Positions 20,196-28,860 of a stretch of 64,000 bases of DNA are shown here, piece after piece (positions within the stretch are counted from its first letter, which is position 1; each line of letters begins with the position of its first letter). A program made the position numbers and the translations under genes. The stretch is from Nitrospira sp. ST-bin5 (GTDB taxonomy: Bacteria > Nitrospirota > Nitrospiria > Nitrospirales > Nitrospiraceae). Location: contig MSXN01000021.1 of assembly GCA_002083555.1 (NCBI GenBank), forward strand, positions 39,728-103,727, given 5' to 3'. The notes beneath the pieces are model-generated. The model worked only from the letters and a program-made list of their open reading frames with translations, searched no databases and was not told the origin of the DNA.

Positions 20196-21130
20196 ATTGC
20201 ACCAAATGCAAAACCCGCGCGGTGATCGATCTGCCGCGCCACAATGCCGCCTTCTGCAAAGGCTGCTTCAATTACTATGTGCATGACCAGGTCGGCCGGG
20301 CCATTAAGTCTGAAAAAATGTTTGGGAAGGATGATCGCATCCTCGTGGCAGTGTCAGGCGGAAAAGACAGCCTGGCACTCTGGGATGTCCTCCTCAAGAT
20401 GGGTTACAAGGCGGACGCACTGTATGTGAACCTGGGCATCGGCGGCTATTCGGAGGTGTCCCATGCCAAAGTGGTCAAGTTTTCTGAAACCGTGGCCGCC
20501 CCGCACGGCGCGGTCCTGCATGTCCACACCGTCGAGCAGGAAGCCGGAGCCGGCATCAAGGAACTGGCCATGCTGATTCACCGCCCGACCTGTAGTACAT
20601 GTGGCACCATCAAGCGCTACCAGTTCAATCGCGTGGCGCTGGAACATAAGTACGATGTGATGGCGACAGGGCACAATCTCGACGATGAAGCGGCCCGCCT
20701 GCTGGGTAACGTGCTCCGCTGGCAGGAGGACTATTTAGACAAGCAATCCCCCAACCTACCGGCTTCGCTCGACGGGTTCGCCAAGAAAGTGAAGCCGCTT
20801 TTTCGCTTATCCGAGCGCGAATTGGCCGCCTACTCGGTTTTGAACCGGATCGACTATATCGTCGAAGAATGTCCGATGGCGAAAGGCGCCCGAACGCTCC
20901 TCTACAAAGAAGTGTTGAACCGGCTCGAAACAGAATCGCCCGGCACGAAGCAGGCCTTCTATTGCGGCTTCCTCGACAAACAGCGCAAGCCGCAAGCCTC
21001 CCCGACCACGATGGCCGAGAAAGATCAGGCCATGCTGCACCCCTGCTCCGTCTGTCAGCAACCGACCACCGCCGACGTCTGCTCCTACTGCAAGATGATG
21101 GCACGAGCCAAAGTCCAATCTGCCTCATAA
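20192..21130 (+). CDS. ttuA: TtuA/TtcA-family tRNA 2-thiolation enzyme
   Basis: A 312-residue PP-loop ATPase with the adenylation motif VSGGKDSLALW near residue 55. N-terminal (CTKCKTR...CKGC) and C-terminal (CSVC...CSYC) cysteine pairs form two zinc fingers, the hallmark of the TtuA branch. The catalytic cysteines are Cys134 and Cys137 (CSTC) and Cys227 (EECPM), expected to hold a Fe-S cluster. TtuA converts ribothymidine 54 of tRNA to its 2-thio form using a ThiS-like carrier; the overlapping upstream gene supplies such a carrier. The target nucleotide is inferred from family membership; TtcA-like action on position 32 is less likely because of the zinc fingers. Confidence 0.9.
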   Translation: MNCTKCKTRAVIDLPRHNAAFCKGCFNYYVHDQVGRAIKSEKMFGKDDRILVAVSGGKDSLALWDVLLKMGYKADALYVNLGIGGYSEVSHAKVVKFSETVAAPHGAVLHVHTVEQEAGAGIKELAMLIHRPTCSTCGTIKRYQFNRVALEHKYDVMATGHNLDDEAARLLGNVLRWQEDYLDKQSPNLPASLDGFAKKVKPLFRLSERELAAYSVLNRIDYIVEECPMAKGARTLLYKEVLNRLETESPGTKQAFYCGFLDKQRKPQASPTTMAEKDQAMLHPCSVCQQPTTADVCSYCKMMARAKVQSAS

Positions 21131-21152
21131 ACTCTTTACGATTAATATCCTC

Positions 21153-21779
21153 ATGACCCAACGATCGTATTTGAATCACATTCTGAGCTTTGCCTTTTCA
21201 CTGATTCTCACAATGCACTTTCTGCCCTTCTCACCCGCCGCTGCATCTGATGAGCCCGCAACAACACCCATCGGCACCCAAACCATAGGGCTCACAACCG
21301 GACCATTCTTTCCCCTGCGCGTTGGGATCAGCCAAACATCAAAACTCTTCGGGGAAGCCCTCATGCCTTCGTGGATGATGACCCTTACGGAACCGATCGG
21401 CTCAGGCTGGTACCAAGGCCAACTGGCTCTCGGCGCAGAACTCGTCGCCTTCCACACTCATAGTCCGATAACAGCCTATGGGATCGGACTGACGCCGAAA
21501 ATGGCCTATACCTCCACGGCGTTTGGACGGGTGCGCCCGTTCATCGAAGGAGGCGGAGGACCGGTATGGACGGACCTGGGCGGACGGATTCCTGAGCAGC
21601 CGGGACAGTTCAATTTTCTGGTATGGGGTGGAGCAGGCTGTGCCTACCAGATGGCTCCGGCATGGGCCCTCACCGCCGGCTACCGAGTCATGCATATCTC
21701 TAATGCTGGAACTCGCTCGCCCAATTCCGGGCTGAATTTTAACCTCCCATACCTTGGTCTCACCTATCAAATATTCTGA
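21153..21779 (+). CDS. PagL-like lipid A 3-O-deacylase (acyloxyacyl hydrolase family)
   Basis: A 208-residue outer-membrane beta-barrel protein with an N-terminal signal peptide ending near AAASDE. The family's catalytic stretch is clear near the C-terminus: YRVMHISNAGTRSPNSGLN, with histidine and serine of the active triad, and a terminal aromatic (IF) typical of outer-membrane barrels. PagL removes the 3-O-linked acyl chain from lipid A. It opens a run of envelope-related genes but is separated from the next by a hairpin terminator. Co-transcription with ttuA upstream is possible (22-base gap) but functionally unconnected. Confidence 0.85.
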   Translation: MTQRSYLNHILSFAFSLILTMHFLPFSPAAASDEPATTPIGTQTIGLTTGPFFPLRVGISQTSKLFGEALMPSWMMTLTEPIGSGWYQGQLALGAELVAFHTHSPITAYGIGLTPKMAYTSTAFGRVRPFIEGGGGPVWTDLGGRIPEQPGQFNFLVWGGAGCAYQMAPAWALTAGYRVMHISNAGTRSPNSGLNFNLPYLGLTYQIF

Positions 21780-21864
21780 TTCCTCGGCCTTCTCCGCCTT
21801 CAATACAGCTGTCCCCAGCTCATACAAAATTGAACACTTGTCACGGACGAATCGTGGGGATTCT

Positions 21865-21884
21865 GGGGGAGGCCCCCCTCTTTT
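21865..21884 (+). terminator. Rho-independent terminator after the PagL-like gene
   Basis: GGGGG (21865-21869), loop AGG and CCCCC (21873-21877) are followed by CTCTTTT. The stem is short but entirely G-C. The rest of the 198-base gap up to the glycosyltransferase gene shows no gene. Confidence 0.5.
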
Positions 21885-21977
21885 GATGTGTGGTAACTCT
21901 TCAGAGAATGTGATGATATCGGAGTCGCTGGCAGAGACACTGACATCACCCACTGGCACCACGAGGCATGTCTAGTT

Positions 21978-23108
21978 ATGCTCGAACGCGTCCTATATGT
22001 CGTGAATCTCGACCCTTCAAACAAATATGGGTCGCTCGAAGAACAGATCTTCTTGACCAGCGAAGCCTTTGCTAAAGAGGGAGGGGTCTTCATACCGGTT
22101 TTTTCAGCAGCGCTGCCGGAAAAAGAAGAGCACCGATACAGACTTGCGGGGCTGGCAGCAACATCATTGTTCCTCGGACGATTTGACTTCCGTACTCTGC
22201 GCAAGCTGCTGCATTTGATCGACCGGTATCGCATTGATGTGGTCCATTGGAATCTCTACCATCCCCTCAACGGATACGCGGCAGCCTTGCGTGTCATACG
22301 ACCCAGGTTGCGGCATTACCTCACCGATCACAACTCTAGACCGAAGTCATTGAGTCGCTCTCCTCACTCACTCTCAATTTCGTGCAAGAGACTGATGCTT
22401 CGAGGCTATTCAAAAGTTCTTGCTGTCAGCGACTACGTCCTCGCGGAGTTAGAGCAACAAGCCATTTGGCCTAACCTCGGCAGGTACCACCACTTTGTGA
22501 ATACAGGCCGTTTCCAGCCCGACAAATCAACACGCTCACACATGCGATGCTCACAAGGGGTTGAGAAAGTATTTGTAGTCCTGGTCGTGGCACACCTCAT
22601 CCGGGAGAAAGGTGTGCATATTGCTATCCAAGCGCTCAAGGAGCTTCCCTCCAATGTTGTCCTCTGGATTGTCGGAGACGGGCCGGAACGACTGCCCCTT
22701 GAGCGAACCGTCGAATCTCTCGGTATCCGTGAACGAGTCAGGTTCTGCGGCTTGCAGGCTGAAGTGAGTCCATTCATGCAGGCCGCGGACTGTTTCGTAT
22801 GCCCATCGTTATGGAAAGAAGCGGCAGGCCTGGTTATTCTTGAAGCGATGGCTTGCGGCCTGCCGGTGATCGGGAGTGCTGTCGGGGGCATCCCTGAATT
22901 TATTCAGCCCGGCCAAACCGGATCGCTCGTTCCAGCAGGGGATCCTGTGGCTCTCGCAGCCCATATTGGTCGGCTTTATGCATCAGAGACGGAACGGGAA
23001 GAGATGCGAGTGAAGGCCAGAGCCCTGGCTGTCTCACAGTTTTCCCATGAATCACGGGTTTCCGATGCCGTCGCTATTTACAATACAACATGCCTTGAGG
23101 TGCGGTGA
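21978..23108 (+). CDS. GT4-family glycosyltransferase
   Basis: A 376-residue GT-B fold glycosyltransferase. The C-terminal half carries the family core: VVLVVAHLIREKGVHIAIQAL near residue 200, LWIVGDGPERLPLE near 230 and the donor-site segment WKEAAGLVILEAMACGLPVIGSAVGGIPE near 280 with the EX7E glutamates. The N-terminal acceptor domain is less conserved. The donor and acceptor sugars cannot be assigned. Its stop overlaps the start of the dioxygenase gene (GTGATG), so the two are translationally coupled. The coding sequence looks less GC-rich than its neighbours, which hints at acquisition of this segment. Confidence 0.88.
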   Translation: MLERVLYVVNLDPSNKYGSLEEQIFLTSEAFAKEGGVFIPVFSAALPEKEEHRYRLAGLAATSLFLGRFDFRTLRKLLHLIDRYRIDVVHWNLYHPLNGYAAALRVIRPRLRHYLTDHNSRPKSLSRSPHSLSISCKRLMLRGYSKVLAVSDYVLAELEQQAIWPNLGRYHHFVNTGRFQPDKSTRSHMRCSQGVEKVFVVLVVAHLIREKGVHIAIQALKELPSNVVLWIVGDGPERLPLERTVESLGIRERVRFCGLQAEVSPFMQAADCFVCPSLWKEAAGLVILEAMACGLPVIGSAVGGIPEFIQPGQTGSLVPAGDPVALAAHIGRLYASETEREEMRVKARALAVSQFSHESRVSDAVAIYNTTCLEVR

Positions 23109-24004
23109 TGGCACATGATCTGACCAATCAGCTCGACCGTGACGGCATTGTGATCCTCCCCGGATTTGTTACGGGGCCTCAACTGCAGGGAATGCAACAA
23201 GCCTTTGAAGCTCGCTTGCGGCACATGGCGTGGAACGACACGTTAGGATATGAACGGACCGAGATGTATCGCCATATGATCCAGGACGTACTTATTCTGG
23301 ACCAAGGATTCCTCGATGTCGCCCTGCATCCGATTGCTCTCCAAGTGCTCAAGGAATATATCGGGCCGCAGTTCCAGCTAGTCGAAGCAAAGGGGTGGTT
23401 ATCGCTCCCGACCAAGAAAAACTTTCACGGATGGCATGGCGATGCCTGGTACGATCAGAACAGGGTTTCCGCAATTCCCAGGGAAGTGAAGCTTGTCATC
23501 TACCTCACCGATGTACGATCCGGCGCATTTACCTATATCAAGGGAACCCATCGGAAACAGCATCCCCGACTAGTTCCCAGTCATGAGCTCGCCAACGTCT
23601 CTAAGGAAATGATCGTGGAAGTCCTGGGAACTGCCGGTTCAGCCGTCCTGTTTGACACCTCCGGAATCCACCGGCAGGCTACGCCCGTCTTGGAGCCTCG
23701 GCAAGCGGTGTTCCTGAATTACCACGACCCCGGCATCCCCCTCCAGCAAGAGGACATTGACTATTATCGATACCACCCGCTCCTCCTCAATGCGGCTTTT
23801 CTGGGCAACCTCACACCGGAAGAACAACGGGTCTTGGGATTTGGCGACAAGCGAAACTACCAGCACGGCTTCGAACGCCGGCGTCGCCATGTACTCTTAG
23901 AAGGGATCAGCCGATCCCTTCTCGAATCCTCACTGCAGATAAACCAAGCCCTTTATTATCCTCGGAGAGCACTAGCCAAGGCCAGGAATCTTTTACGGCA
24001 CTAG
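23108..24004 (+). CDS. Phytanoyl-CoA dioxygenase (PhyH) family protein
   Basis: A 298-residue Fe(II)/2-oxoglutarate oxygenase of the PhyH family. The iron ligands are visible as HGWHGDAWYD (HxD) near residue 110 and GIHRQATP near residue 190, with an arginine nearby for 2-oxoglutarate. The substrate is unknown; relatives hydroxylate lipids, secondary metabolites or sugars. It begins on the ATG that overlaps the glycosyltransferase stop; a GTG one codon earlier is also possible. Coupling to a glycosyltransferase and nearness to a lipid A deacylase suggest modification of a surface glycolipid, which is inference. Confidence 0.85.
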   Translation: MAHDLTNQLDRDGIVILPGFVTGPQLQGMQQAFEARLRHMAWNDTLGYERTEMYRHMIQDVLILDQGFLDVALHPIALQVLKEYIGPQFQLVEAKGWLSLPTKKNFHGWHGDAWYDQNRVSAIPREVKLVIYLTDVRSGAFTYIKGTHRKQHPRLVPSHELANVSKEMIVEVLGTAGSAVLFDTSGIHRQATPVLEPRQAVFLNYHDPGIPLQQEDIDYYRYHPLLLNAAFLGNLTPEEQRVLGFGDKRNYQHGFERRRRHVLLEGISRSLLESSLQINQALYYPRRALAKARNLLRH

Positions 24005-24112
24005 AAAAACTGCTGAGCCTCGCTCTTCAGCGTCGACAGCCTGATGCCGAACTGCACGGTGCGTTCCATCGGGGAAGGCTCATGCTCCTCACCACAAATT
24101 AGGAAGGCCTCA

Positions 24113-25201
24113 ATGCGCGCCAGAAAAACATTTCTCGTGTTTTGCTTTGCAGCTCTCCTGCTTGCCGTCACGGCCGTCGCGTCTGAGCTTGCCTTACGAA
24201 TCTCAGGCCATATCTCCACCGCCAGTATCCACGCCATCTCAGACACGGACTTTGTGCGGGTGCCGGGCATGTTCGAACCGAGCCAATCCGTGGAGGAGAC
24301 CCCTCATCCCAAGCTTCATTACCATGCGACCATCAACTCGCTCGGGTATCGAGGGCCTGAGGTTGAACGAATCAGGCCTCCTCACGTTGTTCGCATCCTC
24401 TGTCTCGGGGATTCCGGAACTTTCGGTCAGTTTGTGAACGATGATGAAACGCTCTCCGCAAATCTGGAACGGATGCTACGACAGGAAGGACATTTCGTCG
24501 AGGTCATCAATGGAGGAGTCCCCGGCACAACTATCGTAGACCAAGTAGAGATACTTCAACGGAGCCTCAGCCTTGCGCCGGACATCGTCATTCTCACATT
24601 CAGCGAAAATGACATTGCCGACTTGGAAGCGGAGCCCTCTCAATTCGCGGCGCTTGCGGAGAACCGGCGCGTCAAAGGGCAGACAGGGCTGAAAACCGTC
24701 TATGAACTCGTTCGAGACACCGCTCTCTTCAATTACCTTTTAAAGGTCAGAGCGACCTGGAAGACCTACTCGGCACCTCAGGGATCCACCGCTGAAGTCC
24801 GTGCAAGTCATGAAGGCTCGGACACCAGACATGAACGACTCTGGACAACATACTCCCATCACCTAGACGCAATGCGCCAGACTCTGTCCAGCAGGAATAT
24901 CCGAATGATCTTCAACGGCTATCCGACGCATCAACGGATCGGCGCCGATACATTTACGGACGATCGGAGTCGCGTTCAGCTCAGCCGAGCGGAAGCCTTG
25001 GCTAGGAATATGGGAATACCCACGGTTTCGCTCCTCCCTTCCTTCCGGGAAACCGGGCTGGCCAAGGAAGAACTCTATCATTTACCATACGATGGGCATG
25101 CCAATAAAATGGGGTATCTGGTTCAAGCTCAGGCGCTCCTTCCCATAGTCCGTGAGTCAATCCAGGCTGTTCGCAACAGTGCTCCAGCCCCACGGTCCTA
25201 G
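24113..25201 (+). CDS. SGNH/GDSL hydrolase-family exported protein
   Basis: A 362-residue protein with an N-terminal hydrophobic segment (about residues 7-27) acting as signal peptide or anchor. Block I is ILCLGDSGTFGQF near residue 105 with the nucleophile serine; block III is FSENDIADL near 165; block V is LPYDGHANKMGY near 335 with catalytic Asp and His. This is the layout of an SGNH esterase or O-acetyl transferase/esterase acting outside the cytoplasm. The start at 24113 has a strong AGGAAGG just upstream; an earlier in-frame ATG at 24044 has none. It follows the dioxygenase gene and probably belongs to the same envelope cluster. The substrate is unknown. Confidence 0.85.
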   Translation: MRARKTFLVFCFAALLLAVTAVASELALRISGHISTASIHAISDTDFVRVPGMFEPSQSVEETPHPKLHYHATINSLGYRGPEVERIRPPHVVRILCLGDSGTFGQFVNDDETLSANLERMLRQEGHFVEVINGGVPGTTIVDQVEILQRSLSLAPDIVILTFSENDIADLEAEPSQFAALAENRRVKGQTGLKTVYELVRDTALFNYLLKVRATWKTYSAPQGSTAEVRASHEGSDTRHERLWTTYSHHLDAMRQTLSSRNIRMIFNGYPTHQRIGADTFTDDRSRVQLSRAEALARNMGIPTVSLLPSFRETGLAKEELYHLPYDGHANKMGYLVQAQALLPIVRESIQAVRNSAPAPRS

Positions 25202-25260
25202 AGCTGAGCAGACGTACGAAAGAGATTGCCCCAGCAAGGCTAATCCCTTGATAGGATCCT

Positions 25261-26235
25261 ATGCTCGGAAACCCGGTCCAGAGAGCCTGTCCGACCCTTC
25301 TGCGTTCTGCTGTCCTTCCTCTCTCACTCCTGGTAGCGCTCACCATTTTCATTCAATCCGTCTTTGCTGCCGAGTCTGATTTCATCGGCCGGTGGAACCT
25401 CACTCTTCTCGAAACGGATGGCTATACTTCTGCCTGGTTACAGATTCAGCCTACAGCAAGCAAGGACAAGAGCGGTCAGCTGGTATGGATCTTCGGCGGA
25501 GCTGAGCCTTTGGAGGATGTTTCGATCTCAGAAGACACGCTGACCTTCTCGCACCTATTCATGGGGAAACGGCTCCATTTCACCGCAAGATATGCAAGCA
25601 ACGCTCTCAGTGGAACGGCAACGGACCACAGTTCCACCATTAGATGGAATGGGGTTCGCGCACCGGATTTGCGCGCCCCCACCGCACTACGACCAGGAAC
25701 GCCGGTGGCCCTTTTTACCGGCCACACGCTCTCCGGATGGACCTTGCGTAACGGATCCTCACCCTCTTGTTGGCATGCCGAAGCGGGCATCTTATTCAAC
25801 GACAGATCCTGCGCTGATCTGAAATCGAACATCGATTTTTGGAATTTTCATCTCCATCTAGAGTTTCGGCTCGACGACAAAGGCGGGAGTGGAGTGTACC
25901 TTCGAGGCCGATACGAAGTCCAAATCGACCACGATGGGAACATGCCGCCTACCCCTCGCTCGACCGGCGCCATCTTTGGGCACATCGGTCCGACCCTGGC
26001 GGCCGGGAAAAACCCAGGCGAGTGGCAAACGCTTGATGTCACGCTCATCGGGAGAGAGGTGACCGTGCGGCTGAACGATCACGTCGTGATTGCCCATGAA
26101 CAAATTCCAGGGCCCACGGGTGCCGCCCTCGACAGTGATGAAGCACGGCCAGGCCCCATCATGCTGCAAGGGGATCATGGCCGCGTGTCATTCCGTAATA
26201 TCGTGATTACGCCTTTGCTTCATCAAATCCCTTAG
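25261..26235 (+). CDS. Exported DUF1080 (3-keto-disaccharide hydrolase fold) protein
   Basis: A 324-residue protein with a signal peptide (hydrophobic stretch about 18-36, cleavage near VFAAES). Residues 38-130 form a first beta-rich unit of unknown type. From about residue 150 the DUF1080 lectin-like jelly-roll is clear: ALFTGHTLSGWTLRNG, HLEFRLDDKGGSGVYLRGRYEVQI and the closing GPIMLQGDHGRVSFRNIVITPL. Members cleave 3-keto-glycosides or bind polysaccharides. It closes the cluster that starts with the lipid A deacylase, 59 bases after the SGNH gene. Periplasmic or outer-membrane location is likely. Confidence 0.85.
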   Translation: MLGNPVQRACPTLLRSAVLPLSLLVALTIFIQSVFAAESDFIGRWNLTLLETDGYTSAWLQIQPTASKDKSGQLVWIFGGAEPLEDVSISEDTLTFSHLFMGKRLHFTARYASNALSGTATDHSSTIRWNGVRAPDLRAPTALRPGTPVALFTGHTLSGWTLRNGSSPSCWHAEAGILFNDRSCADLKSNIDFWNFHLHLEFRLDDKGGSGVYLRGRYEVQIDHDGNMPPTPRSTGAIFGHIGPTLAAGKNPGEWQTLDVTLIGREVTVRLNDHVVIAHEQIPGPTGAALDSDEARPGPIMLQGDHGRVSFRNIVITPLLHQIP

Positions 26236-26397
26236 CGTCTCGATCCATGCATCGCTGACTCGTCCTGCACCGCGACACGGTCCTGAGTTCTTCCCTGAGT
26301 CCTCCTCTCATCATAGGGCCCTGAATTCGATCCCCTCAAAGAAGCCCGGATCTGAACGCGATCCTTGTCGGCCAGAGCCGCATCAGCCAGTTCCTCT

Positions 26398-26425
26398 CTT
26401 GCAAAGAGGGGATTGACCCCGTAAG
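26398..26425 (+). promoter_or_regulatory. Possible heat-shock (sigma32-like) promoter of the J-domain gene
   Basis: CTTGCAA (26398-26404), exactly 13 bases, then CCCGTAAG (26418-26425) resembles the sigma32 pattern CTTGAAA-N13-CCCCATNT: six of seven upstream bases match, and the downstream box matches partly. An overlapping sigma70 reading is TTGACC (26413-26418)-N16-TACCTT. The rest of the 240-base gap (26236-26475) shows no gene. Confidence 0.25.
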
Positions 26426-26475
26426 CTGCAGACTTACCTTCCCTTCCAGAACACTCGACACGAAAGCACTGGATC

Positions 26476-27495
26476 ATGGCAAATTCTGGTCGCGACTACT
26501 ATCAAGTTCTCGGCATCCCCCGCACGGCTTCGGCCGATGAGATCAAGAAGGCCTATCGCCGTCTCGCCCGCCAATTCCACCCCGACATGCACAGCGGCGC
26601 CAAGAAGGCCGAGATGGAAAAGAAATTCAAAGAGATGAATGAGGCGCATGAAGTCCTCTCCGACCCGGACAAGCGAAAAAAGTACGATCAGCACGGCGCC
26701 CAGTGGGAGCAGGCCGAGGCCTATGAGCGAGCCCGCCAGGCCGCCGGATCCCAAAGCCGCGGACAGGCCCACTCGTTCAGCGGCGAGGGATTTTCCGATA
26801 TCTTTGAGAATCTTTTCGGGGGCCGCGGGCGAGCAGCCGGCCAGCACGAATTTTCGGCATCCGGGGAAGATCTTGAAACGGAAGTTGATCTGTCCCTTCG
26901 GGAAGTCCTGAGCGGCGTGACCAAACGAATCAACCTCATGGAGCCGACTCCCTGCTCCACCTGCCGCGGAAGCGGTGCGGTAAAAAACCGGCCCTGTCAG
27001 GCTTGTCTGGGATCAGGCCACCGGATGGAGTCCCATTCAATCGAAGTCAAAATTCCTGCGGGCGTCCAGAACGGGACGAGAGTCCGCGTGCCGGGGAAAG
27101 GCCAGCTCGGCATGAACGGCGGCCGTCGCGGCGACCTCTACCTGCACGTCACGCTCATGCCGGACAAGGTCTTTCGGCAGCAAGGCAGTGATCTGCATGC
27201 CAACCTGCCGGTGTGGCCATGGGAAGCCGCCCTCGGCGCCGAAGTCATGGCCCCCACATTGACCGAGCCGGTCCGCGTGAAAATTCCCGCTGGTAGCCGT
27301 GCCGAGGGCAAACTACGCTTGAAGGGGAAAGGGCTCCCGACTGCGGCCGGAGGCCATGGCGACCTGTTCCTCACGCTGCAGATTGTCCTGCCGTCCCCTT
27401 TGACCGAGGGAGAACAAAAGCTGTACGAACAACTGAGTCACTTGCGAACGGGCGATCCACGCGCGGAGTTACTGGCCGCCGCCCAACGAAGCTAG
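26476..27495 (+). CDS. J-domain co-chaperone with reduced zinc finger (DnaJ-like)
   Basis: A 339-residue Hsp40 that would stimulate the ATPase of DnaK. The J domain (4-70) contains the essential HPD in FHPDMHSG. A short G/F-type linker with FSDIFENLF follows. The cysteine region has only two CxxCxGxG repeats (CSTCRGSG and CQACLGSG, near residues 160-180) instead of the four in DnaJ, enough for one zinc. The two beta-rich substrate-binding domains follow (KIPAGVQNGTRVRVPGKG and KIPAGSRAEGKLRLKGKG), then a short tail. It lies between CbpA, which has no zinc finger, and DnaJ, which has two zinc sites. Confidence 0.9.
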   Translation: MANSGRDYYQVLGIPRTASADEIKKAYRRLARQFHPDMHSGAKKAEMEKKFKEMNEAHEVLSDPDKRKKYDQHGAQWEQAEAYERARQAAGSQSRGQAHSFSGEGFSDIFENLFGGRGRAAGQHEFSASGEDLETEVDLSLREVLSGVTKRINLMEPTPCSTCRGSGAVKNRPCQACLGSGHRMESHSIEVKIPAGVQNGTRVRVPGKGQLGMNGGRRGDLYLHVTLMPDKVFRQQGSDLHANLPVWPWEAALGAEVMAPTLTEPVRVKIPAGSRAEGKLRLKGKGLPTAAGGHGDLFLTLQIVLPSPLTEGEQKLYEQLSHLRTGDPRAELLAAAQRS

Positions 27496-27527
27496 CTTCC
27501 TCCACTGTTCCTGATACAGGACTCTGC

Positions 27528-28163
27528 ATGCCCCTCGCCGAATACGCCCTGCTGGCCTTCAGCTCTCTATTCGTCATCGTCGATCCGATCGCAACGGTGC
27601 CGGCCTTTCTTGCCATGACGCCGCGCGATACCATGCAACAGCGCCTGCGCATGGCCCGCGTCGCCTGCCTGGTGATGGTCGGAGTGCTGGCCGGGTTTGC
27701 GCTGATCGGCAAATCGCTGTTTCACTTGCTAGGCATTACCCTGCCTGCGATACAAGTCGCCGGGGCGTTAGTGTTGCTGCTGGTAGCATTGGACATGCTC
27801 CGCGCTCAGCGTTCACCGGTCATGGAAACCGCCGAGGAAACCGCCGAAGCCAGCGGGAAAGATGATATCGCCATCACCCCCCTGGCCATCCCCATGCTGG
27901 CAGGCCCTGCAGCCATTTCTACGGTTATTTTGCTGGATGCCCAGGCGGCCGGGTGGGTTCAGCGCGGCATCTTGCTCGCTTGCCTTGCGGTAGTCGGTCT
28001 GGCAAGCTACATTATCCTGGCACTCGGGGCGAAAGGGGCTAAATGGCTGACTCCGATGGCAGAGAAAATCATGACGCGCCTCATGGGGCTGTTGCTCGCC
28101 GCCCTCGCCGTACAATTCTTGTTTAACGGACTCAAAGGAGAAGGCGGGCTGTTACAGCAATAG
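27528..28163 (+). CDS. MarC-family integral membrane protein
   Basis: A 211-residue protein with about six transmembrane helices. Family signatures include the N-terminal LLAFSSLFVIVDPIATVPAFLAMT and ITPLAIPMLAGPAAISTVILL near residue 120. MarC proteins were once called multidrug resistance proteins, but their function is not established. It follows the J-domain gene with a 32-base gap on the same strand. A central hydrophilic loop (about residues 95-115) contains several acidic residues. Confidence 0.88.
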   Translation: MPLAEYALLAFSSLFVIVDPIATVPAFLAMTPRDTMQQRLRMARVACLVMVGVLAGFALIGKSLFHLLGITLPAIQVAGALVLLLVALDMLRAQRSPVMETAEETAEASGKDDIAITPLAIPMLAGPAAISTVILLDAQAAGWVQRGILLACLAVVGLASYIILALGAKGAKWLTPMAEKIMTRLMGLLLAALAVQFLFNGLKGEGGLLQQ

Positions 28164-28210
28164 CGCAATCTTCATCGTTCTTACAGGCGGGTTTAACCGA
28201 AGGAGGACAC

Positions 28211-28837
28211 ATGCAACGATCCCGTGCAGCAATCATCACCCTGACTCTCGCAGCCGCGGTGAGCCTGACTCTGGGCACGTCCGGTGTCTGGGCCGAAGGA
28301 TACGGCAAGGAAGGCCATACCGGCGGCGGACACAGCGCCATGGGCGGACACGGTATGGGCGGCATGATGCACAGCAGCACCGGCCACCTCATCCGCCATC
28401 TCCTCAAGCATGAAAAAGACATCGGCCTCACGGCCGACCAGGTCGCCAAGCTCAAGGAGGTCCAACTCAATCTGGATAAGACGCGGATCAAGGCGGAAGC
28501 AGATATCCAGGTGGCGGAACGCGAGCTGAAGGCGCTGACCGACGACGAGAAGTCCGATCTCGGCGCCATCGAAGCCAAGCTGAAGCAGAGCGAAGACCTG
28601 CAAGTCGGCTTGCGCATGACCTCCATCAAGACCAAGCGCGAAGTCCTGGGCCTCTTGACCCCCGAACAGCGCGCCAAGGAAAAGGCCGAGCACGACAAAG
28701 TGATGCAAGAACACAAGGGCGCCGGCAGCGGCCACGGCACGCCTCATGGCGGCGGTGCGGCGAATCCCCACGGTGGAGCCAATCCCCACAAAGGCGCTGG
28801 AACCCCGTCGGCTCCCGGCAACATGTCAGTGCAATAA
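28211..28837 (+). CDS. Periplasmic Spy/CpxP-like protein, His- and Met-rich
   Basis: A 208-residue exported protein: signal peptide to about residue 28 (GVWAEG), then a Gly/His/Met-rich segment (about 30-60), a helical core (60-160) and a second His/Gly-rich tail (170-205). The core shows the Spy-type motif DIGLTADQVAKLKEVQ and a second LLTPEQRAKEKAE, the LTxxQ pairs of the Spy/CpxP/CnrX family. Such proteins sense or chaperone under envelope and metal stress. The histidine-rich ends suggest metal binding, which is inference. AAGGAGGA precedes the ATG at an ideal distance. Confidence 0.82.
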   Translation: MQRSRAAIITLTLAAAVSLTLGTSGVWAEGYGKEGHTGGGHSAMGGHGMGGMMHSSTGHLIRHLLKHEKDIGLTADQVAKLKEVQLNLDKTRIKAEADIQVAERELKALTDDEKSDLGAIEAKLKQSEDLQVGLRMTSIKTKREVLGLLTPEQRAKEKAEHDKVMQEHKGAGSGHGTPHGGGAANPHGGANPHKGAGTPSAPGNMSVQ

Positions 28838-28860
28838 CCTGTTTTTGAAGGAGGTGGCCC

